Assembly (NCBI GenBank): GCA_951812285.1
Contig: OX638292.1
Span: 2,441,001-2,505,000 of the forward strand
Direction: 5' to 3'
DNA length: 64,000 nucleotides
Source: an uncultured Dehalococcoidia bacterium
GTDB lineage: Bacteria > Chloroflexota > Dehalococcoidia > Lucifugimonadales > UBA1127
Part shown: piece after piece, positions 34,828 through 43,863 of the stretch
How the letters are laid out: every line of letters begins with the position of its first letter
How positions within the stretch are numbered: the stretch's first letter is position 1
Translations under genes and position numbers: made by a program
Notes under the pieces: generated by a model
Told to the model about the DNA's origin: nothing
What the model saw: the letters and a program-made list of their open reading frames with translations, nothing else
Database searches by the model: none

Positions 34828-34856
34828 GTCTTACCGCCTCTCACTAGCTAGCAGGC

Positions 34857-35567
34857 TCAGACACCGAACATGTCGATGAACTGGCCTGTCATGAGTTTGG
34901 GTGCATGCGCCGCCAGATACAGCGCCGCCTGCGCCATTTGCTCCTGCGTGATCCAGTCGGGGTCGCCCTCGGGAAGTTCAGCCCGCGCCATGTCCGTGTC
35001 CACCCAGTCCGGGTTGAGGCCGTTGACCTGGATGCCGTAGGGGCGCAGCGAGTGCGCCAGCGAGGCTGTGTACCCGACGACGCCGTACTTCGACGCGACA
35101 TACGCCCCGTAGTCGCCCTCTGGCACCCGGCCCGACGACGACCCGATGTTGATGATGACGCCACCCTCTTGCCGCATCATGTGCGGCACAACGGCCCGGC
35201 TTACGAGGAATATGCCGCGCAGGTTGGTGTTCATCACGTCGTCCCACTGCTCGACGGTGGTGGCCCACACGGGCACGTCGTAGTGGATGACCCCGGCGTT
35301 GTTGACGAGGATGTCGATGCGGCCCCACGCCTCGACGACCTGCTCCGCCACGCGGGCGACGTCGCCCTCGCTGGTCACGTCGAGAATGAACGCCCGAGCG
35401 TCGCCTCCATTGGCCTGAATCTCGTCGACGACCGGCGTCAGTCGCCCCTCGCTGCGGCCCGTGACGGCGACGCACGCGCCCTCCCGGGCGAACGCGACGC
35501 CGATAGCCCTGCCGATGCCGCGCCCGGCGCCCGTGATCAACGCCACCCTGTCTTGTAATGCCCCCAT
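34857..35567 (-). CDS. short-chain dehydrogenase/reductase (FabG-like)
   Basis: 236 residues. TGAGRGIG nucleotide motif, LVNNAG, catalytic Ser in INIGSSSG, YVASK, and NPDWVDTDMA. The shape is that of 3-oxoacyl-reductase-like SDRs, with NADP favoured by TGRSEGR. First gene of a possible operon with the methyltransferase. Substrate unknown. Upstream 35568-35846 has no gene that I can support. Confidence 0.88.
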   Translation of the reverse strand: MGALQDRVALITGAGRGIGRAIGVAFAREGACVAVTGRSEGRLTPVVDEIQANGGDARAFILDVTSEGDVARVAEQVVEAWGRIDILVNNAGVIHYDVPVWATTVEQWDDVMNTNLRGIFLVSRAVVPHMMRQEGGVIINIGSSSGRVPEGDYGAYVASKYGVVGYTASLAHSLRPYGIQVNGLNPDWVDTDMARAELPEGDPDWITQEQMAQAALYLAAHAPKLMTGQFIDMFGV

Positions 35568-35846
35568 ACGCCTCGTCTCCGTGCCCGAGAGTGGGCGCTC
35601 GAAATGGCGGAATGCCGTAGCCGGTCAGATTCGGGTGAGATGGCAATCACGTTCGGCGATTCCGAAGCCCAATGGCCGCATCCTACCACAAGTCGGCGGG
35701 TCCTCGGTGGCCGTAGAGCGCCCAGGCACTCTTTCCCGCGGGTGTCCGGGCGGGTGTAGACTGGCATCGCTCAGCGGAGAAGATTGGACATTCTTGGCGC
35801 AATCCACCCCTCATCCGAGCGCCTGCGAATGAAGAGGAGAACCACC

Positions 35847-36701
35847 GTGGCAAACAGCACGCCCGTGATTGACTCACAAGTGCACGCCTACGAGCGCGAC
35901 CGCCCGGAGCGCCCCTGGCTCGGTTCCCTGACGGGCCCGGCCGAGGTCACCGGCGACGACATCGTAGCGGCAATGGACGCCGTCGGGGTCGACGGATCCC
36001 TGCTGGTCTCACCGTTCTCGATGTACCGCTACGATGCCAGCTACGCACTCGAGGTCTACGAGAAGCACCCGTCGAGGTTCCGCCTGATCAAGCCCTTTGA
36101 CCCCCACTCGGACTCCATCGCCGAGGACATGGCTGAGTGGGCAGCGACTCCGGGCGTCGTCGGGGCCCGCCTCATGCTGGCGCGCGAGCCATTCGAGGCC
36201 GACCACCCCGGCGTCAACGCCATCCTCGCGGCGGGCGCCCAGACCGGCCTGGCGGTCAACGTCCTGTGCTGGGGCATAGTGCCGCTCTTCCGCGACCTGG
36301 CCCGCCGCCACCCCAACACCCGGCTGGTCGTCGATCACCTGGGCCTGCTCCAGCCCTACGACCCTCCTGTACCGGCGGAGCCGTGGGCCGCGCTCCCCGA
36401 CGTGCTCTCGCTGGCGGAGTTCGACAACGTGGCCATCAAGATATCCGGCGCCTGCACCCTGTCGCACCAGCCCTTCCCATACGCGGACATCTGGGAGCCG
36501 CTGCGCAAGATCTTCGACGCGTTCGGCTTCGAGCGGTGCCTGTGGGGAACCGACTGGACCCGGGCAATCAACATGCTGACCTATGAGCAGGCCGTGGAGG
36601 CGTTCCGCGTCACCAACCAGCTCTCGGACTCGGAGCGCGAGGCGCTCATGGGCGGCTCGCTCGCGAATATCTACGGCTGGAAGCCGGACGTCAGCGCGTA
36701 G
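35847..36701 (+). CDS. amidohydrolase of the COG3618 type
   Basis: 284 residues from a GTG at 35847, set by GAGGAG seven nt upstream; an ATG at 35829 would overlap that site. TIM-barrel metal hydrolase with the N-terminal IDSQVHAYERDRPERPWLG (first metal His replaced by Gln, common in this subgroup), RLVVDHLGLLQP and LWGTDWTRA. Relatives open lactones such as 2-pyrone-4,6-dicarboxylate or rhamnonolactone. Convergent with the FAD oxidoreductase. Confidence 0.83.
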   Translation: MANSTPVIDSQVHAYERDRPERPWLGSLTGPAEVTGDDIVAAMDAVGVDGSLLVSPFSMYRYDASYALEVYEKHPSRFRLIKPFDPHSDSIAEDMAEWAATPGVVGARLMLAREPFEADHPGVNAILAAGAQTGLAVNVLCWGIVPLFRDLARRHPNTRLVVDHLGLLQPYDPPVPAEPWAALPDVLSLAEFDNVAIKISGACTLSHQPFPYADIWEPLRKIFDAFGFERCLWGTDWTRAINMLTYEQAVEAFRVTNQLSDSEREALMGGSLANIYGWKPDVSA

Positions 36702-36741
36702 CGTTGGCGGGCAAGGGTCAGGCGAAGGGTAACTGCCCAAC

Positions 36742-38109
36742 CTAGCCGGCGCGGGACGCCAACAGATCCGCGACCGCGATTGCTGCGCCTTCGCCGCTGG
36801 AGAGGGCGCCGTTGACCGCCGGCACACGCGTGTAATCACCCGCCAGAACCAGGTTCTCGATGCGCCCTGCAATCTGCCCCGGAACGTCCGCCATCGCGGC
36901 GAGCATCCCCGGCTCCCCCATGCACAGCGCCTCCTCCCAGCGGTACACGCGGTAGAACAGGCCCTCATCGTCGCCGGGAAGCGCGGACCCCGGCGGCGCC
37001 TTCCGTCGAGCGGCGCCCAGCAGCTCGCGCTTGACCTCTTCATCGCTGAGCGGGATGAGCTCCTTGGCGCGCTCGCGGCCGATGAGCAGGTCGAGGATGC
37101 TCTTGCCCGGAGGTGCGCAGGCGGGGAGGAAGGCGGTCCGGTTCAGCAGGAGCGGCGTGTCGTCGTCCTCCGGGTAGAGTGCGCCGTGCCAGCCGGGAGG
37201 CAGTGGCGAGTGGTCGAGGCCAATCACCACGCGGCAACCGGTCGAGTAGCTGACGGCGCCGAGCGCGCGGCGTGTCTCCTCCGGCAGCTCGGGAACGAGG
37301 TCGAGGACCTTCGTGCCGGGCACGGCGCAGATGACCGCGTCCGCCTCGATGGTCTCGCCGTCCACTACGACGCCGGTCGCCTTCCCGTCCGCGACTACGA
37401 TCCTCCGCACCGGCGTCGATACGCGGATAGCGTCGGCGCAGGCGTTCGCAAGCGCCTCGCTCAGCGAGCCGATGCCCCGCTCGGGCATGTAGACCCTGCC
37501 GGAGTGCAGCATCGTCTCGCCGATGTACGCCCGCATCAGCGCCTGGCCCGCGGGCATCGGGTCGCCCAAGATCATGTCGAGGGGCCCCCTGAGCGTCACC
37601 TGCAGGGTCTCGGGAACGCGGAGCCGCTCCAAGTACTCGCCGAAGGACTCGTCGTCGTCGATCTCGGCGAGGGGGCTGTCGCCGGCGAAGCTCATATATG
37701 GCGCCTGGCGATGGATCTCCCGCATCACCTTGGAACCGGCCCGCATGCCAGCGGGTGAGAGGAAGCCCATGGTGATGGCCGTACGCAGGTGCCGCACGAA
37801 GTTCCAGAACGATTGGTCCGGCGTCGTGGTGACCCACCGCCCCTTGCGGTAGTGGCCGAATTTCATCATCGAAGGCACCAGCGGCAGACCCAGCTCCCCG
37901 CAGAGGCGGAACGCGGTGTCATAGGTGGAGGTGAACACGAACGCGCCCATGTCCAGGGAAAACCCGTCCACCCTCTCGCCCTTGCCGCGACCCCCTGCGC
38001 GCTCCTCAGCCTCGAGCAGCAGGGGCGTGATGCCGCGCTTCAACAGCGTATAGGCGGCGCAGAGGCCCGCGAAGCCTCCTCCAACGATGACAACCCGCTT
38101 GTCGCTCAT
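36742..38109 (-). CDS. FAD-dependent oxidoreductase, phytoene-desaturase/PPOX-like
   Basis: 455 residues from the ATG at 38109 (GGGAG 8 nt upstream). Dinucleotide motif VVIVGGGFAGLCAAYTLLKRG then EAEERAGGRGKGERVDGFSL, and the C-terminal FAD contact ENLVLAGDYTRVPAVNGALSSG. The layout is that of carotene desaturases and protoporphyrinogen oxidases. No other carotenoid or haem genes lie nearby, so the substrate is open. Confidence 0.82.
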   Translation of the reverse strand: MSDKRVVIVGGGFAGLCAAYTLLKRGITPLLLEAEERAGGRGKGERVDGFSLDMGAFVFTSTYDTAFRLCGELGLPLVPSMMKFGHYRKGRWVTTTPDQSFWNFVRHLRTAITMGFLSPAGMRAGSKVMREIHRQAPYMSFAGDSPLAEIDDDESFGEYLERLRVPETLQVTLRGPLDMILGDPMPAGQALMRAYIGETMLHSGRVYMPERGIGSLSEALANACADAIRVSTPVRRIVVADGKATGVVVDGETIEADAVICAVPGTKVLDLVPELPEETRRALGAVSYSTGCRVVIGLDHSPLPPGWHGALYPEDDDTPLLLNRTAFLPACAPPGKSILDLLIGRERAKELIPLSDEEVKRELLGAARRKAPPGSALPGDDEGLFYRVYRWEEALCMGEPGMLAAMADVPGQIAGRIENLVLAGDYTRVPAVNGALSSGEGAAIAVADLLASRAG

Positions 38110-38175
38110 CTGCGCGGCTCCCTTCTCGCCACCCTTCATCCACTTCACAGCCGACTATCGCAGAGGCCTTGCGCT

Positions 38176-38259
38176 TGGTGGGGATGCCGGGACTCGAACC
38201 CGGACGCCATAGGCACATGGTCCTAAGCCATGCTCGTCTGCCAATTCCGACACATCCCC
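38176..38259 (-). tRNA. tRNA-Leu (UAG anticodon)
   Basis: Minus strand begins GGGGATGTGTCGGAATTGGC and ends GTTCGAGTCCCGGCATCCCC-A-CCA, with CCA encoded. Anticodon loop CTTAGGA gives UAG, in the middle of a GCATGG/CCATGT stem; the long variable arm of a class II tRNA is present (total 84 nt). Confidence 0.93.
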
Positions 38260-38302
38260 AGCGGCGGCGGTGGGCGCTCGTGACGGCAGTGGTTGGGGGG
38301 AG

Positions 38303-38376
38303 TGACCCGCCTCGGACTTGAACCGAGAACCCACTGATTAAGAGTCAGTTGCTCTGCCTAATTGAGCTAGCGGGCC
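38303..38376 (-). tRNA. tRNA-Lys (CUU anticodon)
   Basis: 74 nt: acceptor GGCCCGC pairs with GCGGGTC, D-arm GCTCAATTAGGCAGAGC, anticodon loop CTCTTAA on an ACTGA/TCAGT stem, T-arm CTCGGTTCAAGTCCGAG. CCA is not encoded, unlike the tRNA-Leu 43 nt away. Confidence 0.93.
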
Positions 38377-38517
38377 ATTGCAAAGGGGCAGGGATTCCAT
38401 AGCTGAATGTAGCATCGCCCCTATGGGAGTGTCAAGCTGAGCGGCGTCCGGCGGCCCCGTCCGGACGAGCGCGCTGGCCGTTGTCTCGAGACCCCCCGCG
38501 CACCTACACTCGGGCGC

Positions 38518-39468
38518 ATGCCGGACGCCAAGGGTGCGACCCACTTGGACATCGCCGACGACACCGTCGCGAAGGTGCAACACGCGCTGCTGTCGTGGTT
38601 CGAGGCGGCGGGGCGGCGGCTGCCGTGGCGCGGCGCCACCGACGCCTACGCCATCCTCGTCTCCGAGGTCATGCTGCAGCAGACGCAGGTCGACCGCGTC
38701 ATTCCCGCCTACCACGCCTTCCTTCGCCGCTTCCCGACGTTCGAGAGCCTCGCTGAGGCGCCGACCGCCGACGTCATCCGCGAGTGGGCGGGCATGGGCT
38801 ACAACCGCCGCGCGCTGAACCTGCAACGGGCCGCGCAGGCGGTGGTCGAGCGGCACGGCGGCGAGCTGCCCGCCGACCCCGGGGCGCTGCGGGCCCTGCC
38901 CGGCGTCGGCGAGTACACGGCCAACGCACTGGCGTGCTTCGCGCTGGGGCAGCAAACAGCCGTGGTCGACACCAACGTGCGGCGCGTGCTAGGCCGCGTC
39001 TTCCACTGGCCCTCGACGCCGTCGGAGCGCGAGGCGGCGGAGACGGCCCGTCGCGTCCTCCCCAAGGGCGAGGCGTGGGCGTGGAACCAGGCGCTGATGG
39101 ACCTCGGCGCGACGGTCTGCACGTCGCGGCGGCCGACGTGCCTGCTGTGCCCGCTGCGCGAGCTGTGCCCGGCGTCGGGCGCCTTCGAGGCCGAACCCGC
39201 CGCCATCGCCGAGGGCCGCGGCGCGTACCGGCCCAAGACCGAGCGCTTTGAGGGCTCCAGCCGCTTCTACCGCGGCCGCGTCGTGGCGCACCTGCGCGGG
39301 CTTGCCGCCGGCGAGTCCTGCGGCGTCGACGACCTTGGCGCTGCATTGAAGGCGGACTACTCGGACGCCGACGCCACATGGCTGCGCGCGCTGCTCGAAG
39401 GGCTGGCGAGGGACGGGCTTGTCGCGCTGCACGGCGAGGGCGACGGGGCGCGCGTGAGCCTGCCGTAG
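38518..39468 (+). CDS. mutY: A/G-specific adenine glycosylase MutY
   Basis: 316 residues. LPWRGATDAYAILVSEVMLQ carries the catalytic Glu, LPGVGEYTANALACFALGQ is the helix-hairpin-helix and VDTNVRRVLGR has the catalytic Asp. The 4Fe-4S ligands are C-x6-C-x2-C-x5-C (CTSRRPTCLLCPLRELC). The usual C-terminal NUDIX domain is replaced by about 80 residues starting RFYRGRVVAHLRG, which look like a winged helix. Removes A opposite 8-oxoguanine. Confidence 0.92.
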   Translation: MPDAKGATHLDIADDTVAKVQHALLSWFEAAGRRLPWRGATDAYAILVSEVMLQQTQVDRVIPAYHAFLRRFPTFESLAEAPTADVIREWAGMGYNRRALNLQRAAQAVVERHGGELPADPGALRALPGVGEYTANALACFALGQQTAVVDTNVRRVLGRVFHWPSTPSEREAAETARRVLPKGEAWAWNQALMDLGATVCTSRRPTCLLCPLRELCPASGAFEAEPAAIAEGRGAYRPKTERFEGSSRFYRGRVVAHLRGLAAGESCGVDDLGAALKADYSDADATWLRALLEGLARDGLVALHGEGDGARVSLP

Positions 39469-39553
39469 GCGCCTCTCCATGTTCTCTCGTTGGTGGCAGG
39501 TATGCGCTCGTGTGTGTACCATAGCCGCACTGACGCACGTGAAAGGGTGACGG

Positions 39554-40483
39554 ATGCCGGAAGCCCCGTGGCTCAAGGAGGCCGAGGACTGCGCCGTGCA
39601 GCTTGCGCGGGACGCCGGCCGTCTCCTGATGGAGCGGTTCCAGCGGCCCATGGCCATCGAGTACAAGGACAAGGAGGGCTGGCGCGACCCGGTCACCGAG
39701 GCCGACCGCGCCGCCGAGACCTTCCTCTCGACCGAGCTGGCGTCGCGCTTCCCCGACCACGGCTTCGTGGGCGAGGAGGGCGAGGGCCGCGCGGCGGGCG
39801 AGAGCGGCCTGACGTGGGTCGTTGACCCGCTGGACGGCACCACCAACTTCGCCAATGGACTTCCCTCCTTCTGCTGCTCCATCGGCCTGCTGGAGCATGG
39901 CGTGCCCGTTGTGGGCGCGATCTTCCTGCCGTGGCCGGACACCCCGGGAGGCCGCGTCTTCCACGCCCGTCGCGGCGGCGGCGCGTGGGAGAACGAGGAG
40001 CAGCTCCACGTCGCGCCCGGCGAGAAGCCGGTCGCCGGCCGCGTAACTGTGCGAGGCGGCTTCCTCGCGGGCCGATTCCGGCCCAGCAAGGAGCTGCTGA
40101 AGAACGGCGGGCAGCAGCGCTCCGTCGGCAGCACGGCCTACGAGCTCGCGCTGACGGCCGACGGCACGTACCAGTTCACGCTGCACGGGAACCCACACTC
40201 GTGGGACGTGGCCGCGGGCACCGTGCTGGTGCAAGAGGCCGGCGGCGCCGTCGTCAGCCGCGACCGTGAGGGTTGGCGTCCGCTGACCTCGTTCCTGAGC
40301 GACACCGCCAACGGCGACGCCACCAAGCAGCTCCGCGACTGGCGGCAGCCCGTGCTCTCCGGCAACGCCGACATGGTGCGGTTTGTGCAGGAGGGCCTGC
40401 TGCCGCTGCCCCTGAGCACCCGCGTGGTGCGCGGCGCGAAGCGGGCCCTCCGCCCGCCGCGGCGCACCGGCGCATCCTCGTAG
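39554..40483 (+). CDS. inositol-monophosphatase family phosphatase
   Basis: 309 residues. Metal sites GEEGEG, WVVDPLDGTTNFANGLPSF and the late motif SWDVAAGTVLVQEAGGAV define the family. Substrate may be inositol phosphate, histidinol phosphate or PAP; the last would fit the sulfate activation genes at 55-57 kb, but this is a guess. It is followed 17 nt later by a small membrane protein gene. Confidence 0.88.
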   Translation: MPEAPWLKEAEDCAVQLARDAGRLLMERFQRPMAIEYKDKEGWRDPVTEADRAAETFLSTELASRFPDHGFVGEEGEGRAAGESGLTWVVDPLDGTTNFANGLPSFCCSIGLLEHGVPVVGAIFLPWPDTPGGRVFHARRGGGAWENEEQLHVAPGEKPVAGRVTVRGGFLAGRFRPSKELLKNGGQQRSVGSTAYELALTADGTYQFTLHGNPHSWDVAAGTVLVQEAGGAVVSRDREGWRPLTSFLSDTANGDATKQLRDWRQPVLSGNADMVRFVQEGLLPLPLSTRVVRGAKRALRPPRRTGASS

Positions 40484-40500
40484 GACACCGCGGAGGACCG

Positions 40501-40782
40501 ATGGCCTTCCTGGCGCTTCTCACCGGGACCCTCTTCTGGCTGGTGGTCTTCTTCTGCCTCATGGCCGCCGCCTACGTCTTCATCCGGGACGACTTCGGCT
40601 TCAAGGGCGGGCTGGAGGCCGCGATCTTCCTCGGCCTGATGGTAGTCGTGGGGCTGCCTCTGCACATGGCGGCGCGCCGCCTCAGCGGCCGCGCGATGGC
40701 GACAGCCGCGGAGTCGGCCCCCGTCGAGCCGAGCGACGCGCCCGCGCCGAGGCGCCGACGCCGGGGCCGCGGTCGCCGGTAA
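40501..40782 (+). CDS. small two-helix membrane protein
   Basis: 93 residues; GGAGG 4 nt before the ATG. Two transmembrane helices (LLTGTLFWLVVFFCLMAAAY and AAIFLGLMVVVGLPLHMAA) and a basic C-terminal tail ending RRRRRGRGRR that should face the cytoplasm, perhaps touching nucleic acid or lipid. No family recognised; likely co-transcribed with the phosphatase gene. Confidence 0.65.
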   Translation: MAFLALLTGTLFWLVVFFCLMAAAYVFIRDDFGFKGGLEAAIFLGLMVVVGLPLHMAARRLSGRAMATAAESAPVEPSDAPAPRRRRRGRGRR

Positions 40783-40825
40783 GCGCACCCAGGTGACGCC
40801 TGAGCGGCAAACAACCTGCCTATAG

Positions 40826-40852
40826 TTATACGGGAAGCGGCACATTTCAGCT
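40826..40852 (-). repeat. 27-nt conserved downstream element, copy B
   Basis: On the minus strand AGCTGAA...CTTCCC.TATAA begins 25 nt after the copy B stop and matches 21485-21511 at 22 of 27 positions. A small GGCA-loop-TGCC hairpin follows. Confidence 0.6.
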
Positions 40853-40876
40853 ACAACACGAGAATTTTTCTTGATA

Positions 40877-41197
40877 TCACCGTCTGCTCCAGCGAGACGG
40901 GTTAAACTGCTTGTCGACCTCGAGCGCCTCAACGAGCGTCCGAGTGGCGAGCAGGACGTCGTGGAGGTTGACGTTTGGCGTGTTGAGCATGGCGGCGACC
41001 CAGAGGCGCAAGCGGTCAATCTCCCAGGACAGACCAGCGGTCCCTTCGGTGGCTCTGAGGGTTTCTTGCTCTCTTGGTGTCAGTGACCGCTGGTAGAAGT
41101 TGCGCTTGCGGGCGTTCTGGTTGCCGAGCGGCGCGCCGGGCCTCCTTCGGGGCTGGCGGCCCTTGGAGTTGTTGGGGTCCCTGGGTGCGTCTTGCAT
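40877..41197 (-). CDS. NQNARKR-motif small basic protein, copy B
   Basis: 106 residues. MQDAPRD start, basic stretch GRQPRRRPGAPLGNQNARKR, LTPREQETLRATEG and a helical tail (DRLRLWVAAMLNTP, HDVLLATRTLVEALEVDKQF). Same plan as the protein at 21107-21454 on the opposite strand, but only motif regions agree. Leader and downstream element are conserved with it. Borders the lower-GC stretch at 41.3-43.7 kb. Confidence 0.7.
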   Translation of the reverse strand: MQDAPRDPNNSKGRQPRRRPGAPLGNQNARKRNFYQRSLTPREQETLRATEGTAGLSWEIDRLRLWVAAMLNTPNVNLHDVLLATRTLVEALEVDKQFNPSRWSRR

Positions 41198-41275
41198 GTT
41201 CGCGTCCCTCCGTGTGTGTTGTGTAATCGAGGGTAGCGAGGGCGATGCGTTTCGCGCGAGGGGGCTGTGTCAGGG
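41198..41275 (-). promoter_or_regulatory. 78-nt conserved leader, cassette copy B
   Basis: Minus-strand copy of the leader at 21029-21106: CCCTGACACA at its far end, CACACACGGAGGGACGCGAAC just before the ATG, equal length and no gaps. Eleven differences, mostly clustered between offsets 10 and 56. Confidence 0.7.
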
Positions 41276-41468
41276 TGGGGGATGAAGGTGGGGGCCAAAG
41301 TCGCCGAATGCAAAAGTTGCTCGACTGATGGTCAATCGGTATCATGCCAAACAGTTACTTGTCGCATTTTCTGAAGTCGGCCTAGTATGGTTGTGCTGAA
41401 GCGGCTCAGCGACGGCGCCACTGATGGGCAGTGTCGAGTCACAGTAGCAACAACATGGGAGGACTGAC

Positions 41469-42335
41469 CTGCCCCGCTTCTTTGTCACCTACCGTTGGGA
41501 ACTTTGGTTGGTCATTGGCATCCCCGCTATTGCATTGATCTTGCAGACTGCCGCTTTCCTTCCCCTGAATTTTCTGCTTGGCCTGGAAGAGGCAACCGCC
41601 ACTCTGCAAGGGATTCAAAGCAGCGCTGTGTCCCTGATTCTCCTGGCTGTCTCCTATGCCCGCGTCCGTCGATTGGGACGGGAATTTCTTGCTCTGTTGT
41701 GGGGCTACTTCACCATAACGTCGGCCATAAATTCGGCTGCCCTGAGCGCAGTGTACGTTGGCGGTTTTGAAAACTCTTCGACAGGCCCTCTGAGCGCTCT
41801 TGGCTATGGCCTACTAATCCTCGGACTCGCCGGGGTGCCGAGCTTCCTTGCGCTTCTGTGGTTTGCCCGCCGGGCATCAAGGCTCAGCCTCACCCATGCG
41901 TTCTTCCTGGTCGTCTTCACGAATTCGATGCTGGCTGGTCCCGTTCAAGGTCTTCAGTTTTCGGACGGTATTGTCACTTACCTAGCCCTCCTTCTTCTAG
42001 GTGGCGCCATCACGCTCAGCATCATGCTTCTGAAGGTCTGGCTGCTGGGCAACTGCGATCTACGCGGTCCGAAGTTTCGCAGAAACGCCATCTTCGGCCT
42101 GGTGGCAGCTACGGTTCTTAGCCGATTCGTATGGGTCCTAGTTGTCGAACTCATTGGCGCTGGGGGAGAAACTAAACCTGACGTCCTTCCACTGCTAGGC
42201 GAGGTGTTTAGGATAGCAGCCTTAGTGGCAACCACCGCACTTGGCTTGGGGATGTTGCTTGTGGTCTTCGCCCTCGTGTACTTGGTCCGAGTGCGGGTGG
42301 CTTCAGTCGAGGCACGGGCGGATTGGGCGGTCTAG
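41469..42335 (+). CDS. polytopic membrane protein, probable CTG start
   Basis: 288 residues if translation begins at CTG 41469, where GGGAGG lies at an ideal 6-nt spacing and the product starts MPRFFVTYRWELW, giving a basic N-terminus before the first helix. The next candidate is a TTG at 41508 with no good ribosome site. An in-frame stop at 41445 excludes earlier starts. About seven or eight transmembrane helices, no family recognised. Less GC-rich than core genes. A possible promoter TTGCTC-17-TATCAT lies at 41317-41345. Confidence 0.7.
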   Translation: MPRFFVTYRWELWLVIGIPAIALILQTAAFLPLNFLLGLEEATATLQGIQSSAVSLILLAVSYARVRRLGREFLALLWGYFTITSAINSAALSAVYVGGFENSSTGPLSALGYGLLILGLAGVPSFLALLWFARRASRLSLTHAFFLVVFTNSMLAGPVQGLQFSDGIVTYLALLLLGGAITLSIMLLKVWLLGNCDLRGPKFRRNAIFGLVAATVLSRFVWVLVVELIGAGGETKPDVLPLLGEVFRIAALVATTALGLGMLLVVFALVYLVRVRVASVEARADWAV

Positions 42336-42392
42336 GGCGAACCGCGAGGTGGTGCGCCGGACGGGGCCGCAGGGCTAAGGAAAGAAGGCAAT

Positions 42393-43724
42393 ATGAAAGT
42401 GAACAACTCTTTGCATTTGGTGTTGGCAGTGTGCTTCATCCTGACCGCTGGGTTCTTCGTAGCAGGGTGCAATGGCGACAGGGACTCGATGGAACAGCCA
42501 ACGGCGATTGGCAGCGACGCCAGAGGCGTGATGGAACAGCCAACGACCGTTTGCAGCGGTGCTGGAGACTCAATTGAGCAGCCAACGACGGTTGACGATA
42601 GCGAAAAGGACCCGATTGAACAGCCGAGTCCTAGAAGTATGGATGACCATGGCAACGAGCCAGGGTCAGCTAGTGCGTTAGCGGTGTCGCGAGTCGTCAA
42701 TGGTGAACTGAACTCGAAAGGTGACACCGACTTTTTCCGGTTCAAATCCGAAGGGGGTCAGTCCTACCAGATTGAGGTAGACAATCGAGGCTCTACCTTT
42801 TTCCGTTTCACATTGTACGGCCCTGATGGTAAGACTCCAGAGAGTACCAAGAGAGTCTCCGGAGGGGATATACCCAATCAAGTGCAATGGGTAGCCCCTA
42901 GTTCCGACAACTACTTCGTTGCGGTAAGCAGCGCTTTTGGAAATGCCGGGGGGTTCATTCGCGCCTATGACCAATACAAATTGCTGGTAACGCCTTACGA
43001 TGACGCCGCCCTACCCAATAACGCTGCCACTTTCCTAGGGGAAGGTGGTACAAAGTTGCAACTGGGCAAAACCATTGAGGAATCTGTGGCATATCCCAAC
43101 GAGACGGACCTTTTTTCGTTTACCGGCAGAGAAGGCTATGTCTATTTGATTGAAGTCTCCCCGGTATTCAAGAACAACGATATAGAAATGACGTTGTACG
43201 ACGCTGGCTTGAATATCGCAGAGGGCAAAACGACTAGTTTCCTCTTTTCATCCGTGTCCCGGATCCGTTTGGCGGCACCCCGTAGCGCCGTCTATTCTCT
43301 GACGGTCAGGTTCAGTGGGGCTGGCATTGGTCCTTATACGCTGACCGTAATAGAAATTGACACTTCCCTAGACGACCATGGAGACGACGCAAAGAGTGCC
43401 ACGGACATTTCACTCGGGGACCTGACTCAAGGATGTATTGAACTAGAAGCTGATCTCGACTACTTCAGATTCCTTGCTGAGGGCGGTCAGCGCTATCAGA
43501 TGGACATCGGGCACGGTACGATCCAAGTTTCCAACAGCCAGTTGTACGGCCAAGATGGCGTGTCAACGCAGAAGTTGGAGTCAAGAAGAGGCCTAACTAA
43601 AACTTGGGTAGCGCCAGAGTCTGGCCACTACTACTTTGCCATTAGACATGCCGGAGTGAACAGCGATGCGCTGGAGCAGACGGGCACATACACCTTGAGG
43701 ATTACTGCCATCAACGACAACTAG
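42393..43724 (+). CDS. repeat-bearing lipoprotein with PPC-type domains
   Basis: 443 residues. Lipobox (FFVAGC, Cys26), then four exact 14-residue repeats (SMEQPTAIGSDARG and relatives, residues 32-87), then three beta-sandwich units like bacterial pre-peptidase C-terminal domains. Units one and three open DDHGNEPGSA and DDHGDDAKSA and contain GDTDFFRFKSEGGQSYQIEV or DLDYFRFLAEGGQRYQMDI; unit two (from about 205) keeps ETDLFSFTGREGYVYLIEV. No protease domain is attached, so it is likely a surface binding or adhesion protein. Clearly lower GC than its surroundings. Confidence 0.8.
   Translation: MKVNNSLHLVLAVCFILTAGFFVAGCNGDRDSMEQPTAIGSDARGVMEQPTTVCSGAGDSIEQPTTVDDSEKDPIEQPSPRSMDDHGNEPGSASALAVSRVVNGELNSKGDTDFFRFKSEGGQSYQIEVDNRGSTFFRFTLYGPDGKTPESTKRVSGGDIPNQVQWVAPSSDNYFVAVSSAFGNAGGFIRAYDQYKLLVTPYDDAALPNNAATFLGEGGTKLQLGKTIEESVAYPNETDLFSFTGREGYVYLIEVSPVFKNNDIEMTLYDAGLNIAEGKTTSFLFSSVSRIRLAAPRSAVYSLTVRFSGAGIGPYTLTVIEIDTSLDDHGDDAKSATDISLGDLTQGCIELEADLDYFRFLAEGGQRYQMDIGHGTIQVSNSQLYGQDGVSTQKLESRRGLTKTWVAPESGHYYFAIRHAGVNSDALEQTGTYTLRITAINDN
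42486..42653. repeat. four tandem 42-bp repeats coding the lipoprotein linker
   Basis: Each unit codes 14 residues with a constant M/I-E-Q-P-T/S core (ATGGAACAGCCAACG type) and a variable remainder. The period is a multiple of 3, so copy-number change would keep the frame. Units have diverged, most in the fourth. Confidence 0.8.
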
Positions 43725-43807
43725 CAGTGCCTCAGAGGAATTGCAACGCGAGGTGTTGCGAAGACTCTTCGACAAACCCACGGCAAACGGACATCACCCT
43801 CCCCCGG

Positions 43808-43841
43808 ATACCGACCCCGTATCGCGGTACGGGGCCGGTAT
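43808..43841. terminator. palindrome between convergent lipoprotein genes
   Basis: Arms ATACCGaCCCCGTA and TACGGGGcCGGTAT with a 6-nt loop and one internal mismatch. It sits between the convergent ends of the genes at 43724 and 43864 and could end transcripts from both sides. Its CCCCGTA...TACGGGG core also matches the REP-like elements at 14.6 and 18.2 kb. Confidence 0.55.
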
Positions 43842-43863
43842 GGCGACGGAGGGTCTCACCCCG

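Noticed and set aside
38176..38376. Integration hot spot at the two tRNA genes
   Set aside because: No integrase and no repeated tRNA 3' end were seen nearby.
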